Source: Pleurotus djamor (taxonomy: Eukaryota; Basidiomycota; Agaricomycetes; Agaricales; Pleurotaceae). From it: 38,533 nucleotides of DNA. The notes under the pieces were generated by a model. That model was not told the DNA's origin, did not search any database, and saw nothing but the letters and a program-made list of their open reading frames with translations. Below, piece after piece: positions 30,939-38,533 of this stretch. The position numbers were made by a program, and so were the translations under genes. How positions within the stretch are numbered: position 1 is the first letter of the stretch; each line of letters opens with the position of its first letter. The stretch spans positions 1-38,533 of the forward strand of contig JAPEVF010000429.1 in the NCBI GenBank assembly GCA_029747585.1, written 5' to 3'.

Positions 30939-32743
30939 ATGGACCCCATCGGCCTGACCACATCCATCCTTGAAATCGGCTTTCAAATCAAGGATTCCAT
31001 AGACACGGTCAGCTTCACCTATCAAACCTTGTTCTAGGCTAATCTAATCCGCGTTTTCAGTTTGCCAGACGCCGTAGCCATGCCAAAGCACTCGCGAGTG
31101 ACGTCGTGGCTGACTTGCAGCGTATAGCAGAATTTTACGAAAAGCACACATCAATCCTTTCGCACGAAGCACTTGGACCACTGCGCGACTCGTTGGATGC
31201 GTTGAAAAGGTATCTAACTCGACACATCCTTCGTTTCCGTGATACTTAGTCCTTCTGAAATAGTGACCTCTACCGCGTTCACAAGCGGTGTCAAGTCTTC
31301 GAACTTACGAAGGACGACTCTCAACTTAAACGCCTTGTTTCGAATGTGAAGTTGTGGATGGATTCGGAGGATATTGACGCAGATCTTGTCCGAATTGAGA
31401 AAAGAATACAAACGTCTATGAAATACATCATGGTATGGCCCGATCACGGTCTGTCAGTCCCCTCACCTCTAATGCAATCATTGCAGCTCTTGAGTGGCGC
31501 TCGTGTTGAAGTGCGGGTCACGAAAATCGAAAGCATCCTCGCAAATGCCTACCAAAGTCGTGGTCATATCCAACAGTTTGACTCAGTCTTCACACAAGAG
31601 CTCCTCCATGGAGACTCAGGTCTCCGGGCCTTTGATCATGTACGTGTATCACCCGATCGTCCGGTTTGTGACTCTGACTTGGTATAGTCGCTGTCTGAGC
31701 TTGACCACGTCGACCTTCAATACGTTCACTTGAAAGCCATGAAACTTATAGGCGCGATCTCAGTCGCAACCCTCAAGATATGTGGTGCAAAGCTCTCCGC
31801 CAACCTCATCTACGCCCGGACCATCACCAAGCCGGCGATGTATAACATTATATTCAGAACAGCCCAGCTCCAAGCGCTCGTCAGCAGGGAAAACATCCCC
31901 ATCACAGACCTCTGTCGAAAAACCTTACCGCTCGTCAGAATGCTCAACCACCTTGGAGCAATGGGTATTATCCAGAAGCTGCTTGGTACGGTTGAAATCC
32001 GCCTTCGACAAACCCTAAGGCTCGGGATTCATAGACTCCGACTTCCACCCCACATCAAAGAAGAAGAGGAAGATGCCTTTGATGCCCTGGAGCGCATCCT
32101 TTATTCTCAGCAAATGTACGGATTGGGCTATGGGTGCGGTAAAAGTTCTACTGCTGACTCTATATGTCATTGGGACATCAAACGCGCTCCCGAATATATT
32201 TGGTTCTCTCGCAGCCGACTAGAGCGGAGGGCGGCACCTTCAATCCACCATCGTATGAGGTTCTTGCGTAGTCTGATGCCCTCGATTTACTATCATACCA
32301 TCCGAGGGCAAGTAGAGGAATGCATCACCTACTGCTTAGAAGCTTTGGAGGTCATCCAACCCTGTACACATATGACTTCCACTTCACGCGAAAATCCCAA
32401 CATCGTCGTTGCTGCTGGAGCTTTACAGTCCCAAATTCTAGTGTTAGACCACCTCTCGCTCATGCAAGCCCTTGACTGCGACTACACATCGGCCTACCAC
32501 ACGGGTCTGAATTGCATAACTTCGATCAAGGTGCTTTCGAATATTGACAAATCAATGTTTCCCGATGACTTGGACTGCTTCCCGGGAGTTTCGGAGTATT
32601 ATCAGCGGAAGATGCCCACCTGGACCAGTGTTGTGCGCAACCCAGAACATCGTATCTCATATATCGAGGACAGTGTCGACGATGACGATGCAGGTGACGG
32701 ATCCCCGGGCCCAAGGCAGATTGAATGGGGGATTGCACTCTAG
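30939..32743 (+). CDS. Tandem family protein P4, all-helical, unknown
   Basis: Exons: 30939-31007, 31061-31209, 31264-31432, 31487-31639, 31688-32743; introns 53, 54, 54 and 48 nt; 531 aa. The N-terminus is MDPIGLTTSILEIGFQIKD, then SIDT. Bundle helices include ASDVVADLQRIAEFYEKH, LGPLRDSLDALKR, VKLWMDSEDIDADLVRIEK and QQFDSVFTQELLHGDSGLRA. The shared central motif reads EIRLRQTLRLGIHRLRLPPH. TPR-like helices are GQVEECITYCLEALEVIQP and LMQALDCDYTSAYHTG. The tail DDDDAGDGSPGPRQIEWGIAL differs most from P1 and P3. It is the most diverged intact member, yet intron positions and phases are the same and the frame is fully open. No catalytic motif, signal peptide or membrane segment. Confidence 0.86.
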
Positions 32744-33239
32744 GTGAGAGCTTCTTTTCCTGCTGCATATACCACTCACTGCTCAGTCTGACTTCGCCTT
32801 TCCTATCCAAGGTTGTTGTCCCCCAAGATATGTTCGATGTCCATCATAGTTCTGTCAGTGTTGGCGTCAGTGTGCTCCGTTCAACGGTTCAACCAATGCC
32901 CCACTCTAGATTATCCTCGATGTAACTCTGCTTCCCTGAGATGCCTGGCAGCCTACGCCACCCTTGGCAGGACTCTTTTCGTTAGATACCTCCACTCGAT
33001 TACGGTGTATTCTTTCGTCCCACTTTTATCCATATTATACGTGCGATCACGAACAAGCGGGCCATAGCTAGCATCCATGGAACTATGTAGAGTACACGTA
33101 TCATATCCCCAGGCAATCTTACCCCATTACCGTCCGCTGCACACCTCGGGGCCTAGCATGGATGGAGACTGACACGACCTCCCGATGCCTCTGTGACTGT
33201 CGGAACGTCGCTAGTGCGCCGCCCCACTAAGGTCGACGA
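32744..33239. repeat. 3' flank of P4, duplicated after P1 and P3
   Basis: Shares GTTGGCGTCAGTGTG, CGTTCAAC, GTTCAACCAATGCCCCACTC, CTCTGCTTCCCTGA and GGCAGGACTCT with the 3' flank of P3, and some of these with that of P1. Confidence 0.5.
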
Positions 33240-33634
33240 GATGAGAACATGAATATCGACTCAGTGGTTGCGACGGGTTGTTGACGAGACATGTTGGCAA
33301 AGATTCTTGGTGGCAACCTCGAGTGCATGGGAGTGAATACCAAATTTTGCGCCGTTCAAAACTGGTGTATGGAAGGCGGACACTGCCCACCCAGTGACAC
33401 GCGAAGCGTCACAATCAAGGAGCACGTAGTTACGCAACGAAGACGGCTCCAATTCCTGTAGGACATTTAACTTGGCGGTTGGCTTAGGACTAGAAAAATG
33501 CAGCTGGTATACGAGCATCGTGATATCAGCAGAGTCCCTCTGGAGCCTGGGGGCCGTTTGAAACGCAACGCGTCATCACGGAAGGACACAGGTAGGTAGT
33601 AGCGACGGTTCCGGCTCCTACGCAAGATTAGCGC
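33240..33634. repeat. Duplicated spacer block Z, copy 3
   Basis: Matches 29360-29640 and part of 23150-23330. The minus-strand frame 33261-33518 keeps bits of the same peptide as copy 2 (LHFSSPK against LHFSHPQ), which could be a relic of an ancestral gene. Confidence 0.5.
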
Positions 33635-34211
33635 ACTATGGATTTCGGAGCGGGTGAAAATCACCGATAGATTAACCAGGTTAGACAGTTATTTGAAGTG
33701 GTATTTCGGCGTACCTTATCTAGGGAATCGGCGCTGTCACNTCCCNAAAACGGGGGATTCCCTAATGGTTACAAACGGAGACTTTTCAGTCGGTGAATTA
33801 TCCAGAATCACCAGGAGCTGTCTCATCCTACCATCAGATATCTTCACACGCAAATCTGGTGAAAGTCCCTGGCCAAATAGACATGGGATCGAGTTGAATT
33901 TGGCTGGGTTTCAGGCGGAAAGGGGATGAAAGGGGATGAAAAGTGGCCGAATTCAGTGGTATTCAAGGGGCTATTGTAAACAGTTATCGTGACGCGAAGT
34001 AGGCTAGAATAGGCTCGGATAGAATAGAGAATAGGTATGGAATGTAAGCATATGTACTGGGCAGGGAATAAGATAGAGGTAGAGGCTATCGGGGATAGAG
34101 CCACAGCAAGCACGAGAGGCATAGGATCTAGAAGTGAGAGAGGAAACAGGACGGAAACCAAGAGTAGATAGGGAAGTACAGGAGAAATGGGGGGAGGGAA
34201 GGGGAAGGAGC
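33635..34211. other. Intergenic with two N bases, no gene seen
   Basis: End of the duplicated array. It carries N at 33741 and 33746 and an A/G-rich stretch with recurring ATAGG/AATAG words at 34000-34060. The right end is the 3' flank of the minus-strand gene at 34212. Confidence 0.45.
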
Positions 34212-35688
34212 TTAATAGATGTCGTCGTCATCGTTGTCGTCATCATTGTGGCGGGACTCATCCTCCTCGTCATCGGTGGTTGGTGTGGTCTGCCTTCGGC
34301 GCTTGGTAGGACGCGAGGAGCCGGAGGCGCGCTCGAGGTTGTTCTCAGCCATGATGCTCTCGCGTTGACAACTGCCGACTTTCTTCTTGAGCATGGCTTG
34401 ACGTTCACGGTTCTTTTTCGCGGCGTATCGGCGACGGTTCTTCATGTATTGCTTGAGAATCTCAGCTTGAGGCCAATCGTGGGCGAAACGATTGTTTGAC
34501 AGGTAAGGGAATTGTTGTCGGCCCTTGAGATNAAAAAATCAGCACGATAAATTGGGCAGAAAAGTCAATTGAACTCACCGCTTTGAAAACTCTACCAAGA
34601 ACCTCAGCGTCCTGCTCGCGGTATGGTTTGTTCATATCCACGCCAGCCTTGGTAGCGTTGCTGCGTACCCCGCGCTGCAGATAGGTGAGCTTAGGTAACA
34701 CAAGCAATGGTGTGAAGATACCTGAATGTCATTAAATTGGAAATCATCGTTTCCAAGTCCCATTGAGCTTTGAAGATGGAAGCCACGTTTCGCATCGCCA
34801 GCTTCCCCTTTGGGCTTTGGAATGGGCTTGGATGATACAGGGCGGGACGACGAAGCCAGAGCGCGCTCAGCAGCAATGCGGCGGGCTTCTTGTTCCTCGA
34901 GTTCACGGCAACGAGCTGACAATAAATGAGACCATGTATCAGCAATGACAAGACTACTTACCTTCCAGTGCAGCATATTGCTCGGGAGTCATCAAGCGTG
35001 GAGCCTGTTGAGGAGCTGGACGCGCAGGCTCCATACGAGGTGGTGGAGCCTGGTCTTGAAGGCTTCCTGGGTTGTAAAAGGTCGCATCNGGGGGGCATTG
35101 GTGCAGTGGGGTTGGCATTGTTGTGGTTATTGCCAAAGCCGGTAGGAAATGTGCGCGTCGGGAACGTGTGGGAAGATCCTACAGGCGTTGGCGGCGCGTA
35201 AGCCTCCTCAGTTGGAGGCAGGACTTGAGTTCCATAAAAGTTGAACGAGCTTCGATAGTTGCTGCTGGGCGTGGTGGTGGTGAGAGTATGGCGAGGGGCA
35301 GGTGTAGCTAGACAAGAGTTCATACAATGAATTCGCGATGTATGTATACAGAAGAGAACGTACCCCTGGCCATTGTGAAGGTGAACTCACTGCTAGGTGG
35401 ATGCTGGGGAGTCTGAGGTACTACGGCAGCTATGTACGCGATGATGAGCGTGTGTATCATGGCAATGAAAGGGCTTACTGCGATTGGGAACTGGAAAGTT
35501 AGGCCCAGGGAGAGGTCCAGACGCGCGCTCCGACGCGTCCGAAGACGCGTCTAAAAGGTGATTAGACGCGTCAAATGTATGTATGAAGGAATGTCGAGAT
35601 ACTCACTAGGGTTCTGAGCAGCGGGAGTCTTACGAGGCTTCGCTTGAGGTTTCTTGTTTTCTTTATTGCCTTGATCACGAGGGGCCAT
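34212..35688 (-). CDS. Unknown basic, low-complexity protein, possibly transposon-associated
   Basis: Seven exons: 35688-35607, 35550-35479, 35420-35391, 35307-34962, 34915-34722, 34674-34579, 34523-34212; 376 aa once the N at 35089 is dropped. The second N (34532) is in the last intron. Start MAPRDQGNKENKKPQAKP. Residues 28-170 are Pro/Thr/Ser-rich and disordered; then a charged coiled-coil-like segment (YAALEARCRELEEQEARRIA); then a more ordered block with QRGVRSNATKAG, REQDAEVLGRVFKAGRQQF and HDWPQAEILKQYMKNRRR. The C-terminus is Lys/Arg-rich with nuclear-signal-like PTKRRR and ends in an Asp tract. No named domain is recognised. Similar blocks occur, as I recall, in multicopy agaric hypothetical proteins; this is uncertain. 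Exon 3 (30 nt) rests on frame logic. It diverges from a transposase relic 221 bp away. Confidence 0.7.
35089..35095. other. Ambiguous base plus G6 run
   Basis: N followed by six G within exon 4 of the gene at 34212-35688. Without the N the frame reads TAPMPPDATFYNPG; with it, the frame breaks. Confidence 0.8.
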
Positions 35689-35768
35689 CGCGGGAAGCTG
35701 TGATGTGTCGGTGAGATGATGGGGGAGAGGAGGAAAGGAAAGATATTGAATTTGAATCGCACCGCTGG

Positions 35769-35776
35769 TTTATATA
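35769..35776. promoter_or_regulatory. Palindromic TATA box between divergent genes
   Basis: GGTTTATATAACC is a near-perfect palindrome. It gives TATATAAA for the minus gene (81 nt to its ATG) and TATATAAC for the plus-strand transposase (about 135 nt to its ATG). Confidence 0.45.
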
Positions 35777-35908
35777 ACCAGAGCGAATCAACAAAGTCAT
35801 ATGATCGTGAATGGCCTGTGCGAGGACGGCCGAATCAAAGAGTTGGCTGACAATGATAAGCGCAAGGACAAATTACATACCCTTGGTACCTTCGACATCC
35901 CTCCATCG

Positions 35909-37401
35909 ATGCCTCCCAAATCCAAGTCCACGAACGCGGAGAGAGTGACCTGTCGTTGTCAGTGTGGACGACAGGTCCATCCCAAGACCGAACAGCGCCA
36001 TATGACCGGCAAGGGAGTTCTGCGAATTCGGGCAACAGCTGCCCAGAACAACGAGGAACTGTTTGGAAGCTCCCATGCTGGGTCCAAGCACCATATACCC
36101 AGTATAGACGACGAGGAAAAGACATCCAAACGTCCACGACGCCGCCGTGAGCTCGATGCTGCAGCCCAACCAACCATTCATACCGACCACTGGCACCTTG
36201 AGGACAATGTTCCCGAGCTCGCAACAGCAAACGACCAACACTCTTCTCTGCCACAAGAAGAGCCCATGCCCGAATTGCCTACACAAACAGGAATTAGCGG
36301 TGGTGCGGACGACAGCGACGCAGCACTTCTTTCACGGGCCATGGAAAATTTGAACCATATTCCTCGGTGTCGGGTTACGGTCGAAGATGTGGATGACGAT
36401 GAAGAAGAGGGGGACGGCGATGGAGATAGCTCAGATGACAATGATAGCCTTGCGCCAGACGAGCTGCGTGAGGAGGAGGAGGTGGTGGAGGAAGAGGTGG
36501 ACGACATCAACGAGCGGTTTGAACAACTGCTGGCCGAATTTGGTAGGTTCCTGTTCCTGGCGCTAAGCGCGCGCTTGCTGACTTGTCATTTTCGTAGTTG
36601 AGGAACTCAGTGACGAGGACCTCTTAAGAAGGACTCACAGACCGCACATTCGAACGTATCCGTATGGTGTTCCCCGACGCAGACATTGAATCATTCAAGA
36701 CCATCTCATCGCGTGTAGCCTTCCTGGCTGCCTACAAACCAAAGCCCTATGACTGCTGCATTAACGTCTGCTGCTGCTACACGGGGTCTTATGCTAAACT
36801 CACGGCATGCCCATTCTGTAAGGAACCACGACGGACTGCTGACGACCGACCTCGGAAACAATTTAATTACATGCCACTCATCCCTCGACTACGGGCGTAT
36901 TTCCAAAATCCTGAGATGGTTGAAAAAATGCGCTATCGAGGTGACTATCAACCTGACCCATCGAAAGTCACGGATGTCATGGATGGCGCACATTACCAGA
37001 AACTATGCGATACAAATGTGGTTATCGACGGAATACCACGGTCATACAAGTTCTTCTCCAGTTGGCGAGACCTTCTCCTCGGTCTCTCCACGGATGGCTT
37101 TGCACCATTTCGTCGACGAAAGAAGACATGCTGGCCCCTACTTGTCTACAACTACAACCTTCCCCCCGAAATACGGTTTCTTCTCGAGCATGTCATCTGT
37201 GTTGGGGTCATTCCGGGTCCCAAGAAACCTAAAGATTTCGACTCGTTTGCTTGGCCGCTCGTCCAAGAACTTCTCCAACTCATGATTGGGGTGAAGGCTT
37301 TTGATGTCGTGGCCAAAGAGCTCTTTTCTCTTCGAGCATATCTGGCCCTTGGATTTGGAGACATGCCAGCCGTCTCGTTTATGATCAGGCCACTACGGTA
37401 A
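35909..37401 (+). mobile_element. Decayed CACTA/Plavaka-like transposase (Tnp2 type)
   Basis: Exon 1 (35909-36542) starts MPPKSKSTNAERVTCRCQCG with a Cys/His cluster (CRCQCGRQVHPKTEQRH), as in Plavaka-type CACTA transposases of agarics, then an acidic linker. A 55-nt intron (36543-36597) leads into VEELSDEDLLRR. There the frame breaks: the continuation GLTDRTFERIRMVFPDADIE (from 36631) is one base out of register. It then runs SRVAFLAAYKPKPYDCC, NVCCCYTGSYAKLTACPFC (zinc-binding cysteines), LLGLSTDGFAPF (likely first catalytic Asp) and VIPGPKKPKDFDSFAWPLVQ (likely second Asp region), ending ALGFGDMPAVSFMIRPLR and TAA at 37401. Full-length elements go on past this point with the MKGH... region, so about half of the transposase is missing. 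It is a relic: frameshifted and 3'-truncated. Confidence 0.8.
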
Positions 37402-37507
37402 AATGATACATCAACTAGTGTAATTACCGTAGATAGAGGATACATCATTCATTGTAGTCTACAGTGCACGTTGAGTGATGTATCCTTCGCCAGGCTGGTG
37501 ATGTATC
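37393..37507. repeat. Inverted-repeat cluster at the transposase break
   Basis: CTACGGTAA (37393-37401) is answered by TTACCGTAG (37424-37432). GATACATCA occurs at 37405 and 37439, and its reverse complement TGATGTATC at 37476 and 37499. The first arm, with two more bases, reads CACTACGGTAA, which begins with the CACTA terminus sequence. This looks like an end or a small non-autonomous element of the same superfamily. Confidence 0.5.
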
Positions 37508-38533
37508 CACAGTACCACCACGCTTCGCGTACTTAGCTTGATAGGTGCCGCATGGCATTGGCTGCCTTCGAGGCTTCGAAAGGTGTCGTGTAATAGGGAT
37601 CCAGATTTGATGCCGATTTCAAGCAAGGTTGATCTACGGCGAAACATTCAGACATTGGAAAACAAATCATACAAAATGACACACTATTTCAATGCTCTTC
37701 CCTCGCTTCTGTTCGCGCTATATGAGTGTTTTGAATGGCCGTGAACCTCAGCGGGCGGGATACGCGACCCCGGGCATTGAAATTCGACCCCTGGGAGGCT
37801 CCTGGGAGTACCATCCTTCGTTTTCCAGAATAAAAGCGATAAGCCGACGGCTAATAGCTTGGTGTCATTAGTTCAGGCTAATATACGATGATCCATCTCG
37901 AAATTGAGAGGTTTGGACGCGAGGAACGTACCTTTATAATTCGCCCCATAGTAGAGCCCCTATTTCATCCACATATGTTTTTTTTTGGTTTCGCGCTCGC
38001 CGCCACTCACGGTGACTCGACCGTGGGGCTGTATAAGTCTAAAAGATGTTTTAAATGTCTAATTTTCCATTTCAAATGTCTTCTGTGAGCTTCCCAGTGT
38101 GTCAAATCTTGTTACCAGCAACAGCTACTTATGTGAGTTACGCACCAAAGTTCTCAAAGTCTCCTTTCTGACCTTTAATCCCTTTGTCTGACCTTTATTC
38201 ATTCCCGCGGAATCGGGCTGTTCCGCAGTTTCAAAACTACTTTCTCACTCTACTTGTACTTGTACTCGAGGATTCCGATACTCAGTTCCCGCTCAGAGGC
38301 CCTGGTGGTTGATTCCGACGCCTGAATATGTTTGATTCCGTCGGGCGCTTCATGGCGCTTCGTGGCTGATTGGCGTGCGATCACGATATCACTGGCTCAA
38401 GTCCAACCACAATCCAACCCAAGTTTCCCAAAACCACCAACTGGCAGCCAACATAACAAAACACCTCAGAGCGCTAGAAGAATAATCCATCCGCTATGTG
38501 CCATCAATAGGGAAGCTGAGGATTGAACCGTGC
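37508..38533. other. Right-hand interval, no gene recognised
   Basis: Only short open frames without motifs. It contains small repeats: CTGACCTTTA twice (38168, 38188), a GCGGAA/TTCCGC hairpin (38207-38226) and recurring GATTCCG words near 38270-38345. It is probably transposon flank or an unannotated promoter region. Confidence 0.45.

Noticed and set aside
35835..36286. Minus-strand frames of about 138 codons opposite the transposase
   Set aside because: They are antisense shadows of a recognised transposase exon.

Overview
This is fungal nuclear DNA, most likely from an agaricomycete basidiomycete. Genes are cut by many short GT-AG introns, mostly about 45-75 nt. The gene content is typical of that class: a DUF6534-type membrane protein, a broken CACTA/Plavaka-like transposase, an F-box-like protein, an ICMT-like methyltransferase and small secreted proteins. 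No tRNA, rRNA or CRISPR array was found. Species cannot be named from the sequence. All exon models were built by hand from splice signals and frame continuity.

Layout. 1-2920 (minus): a broken DUF6534-like copy, then an intact one; both contain a 14-nt micro-exon. 3644-7792 (minus): mitochondrial DNA polymerase gamma, the one clear housekeeping gene. 8479-10581: a 55-aa secreted Lys/Ala/Pro/Asp peptide (+) facing a secreted minimal kinase-fold protein (-). 11691-12441 (minus): ICMT-family methyltransferase. 13033-14479 (+): secreted M28 aminopeptidase. 14617-16205 (+): F-box/LRR-like gene with frame breaks. 16913-17610 (+): 192-aa secreted protein of unknown function. 17611-20297: mostly unassigned, low complexity in part.

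20298-33640 is the most unusual part: a tandem array of three full-length paralogues (called here P1, P3, P4; 525, 525 and 531 aa), one internally deleted pseudogene (P2) and duplicated spacers. The paralogues share a five-exon structure, an upstream 19-20 bp element, and an all-helical protein with an N-terminal bundle, a TPR-like C-terminal part and an acidic tail. I could not assign the family. Its shape recalls N-terminal and repeat domains of fungal STAND/cell-death proteins without the NTPase core, but this is inference.

34212-37507: a divergent pair, an unknown basic nuclear-type protein (-) and a decayed CACTA-type transposase (+), starting 221 bp apart around a palindromic TATA box. 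The transposase ends at a cluster of inverted 9-bp motifs. The right end has no recognisable gene.

Assembly note: eight N bases are present. Seven touch a homopolymer run, and in all three coding exons that contain one, dropping the N restores the reading frame. They look like run-length errors, not mutations.
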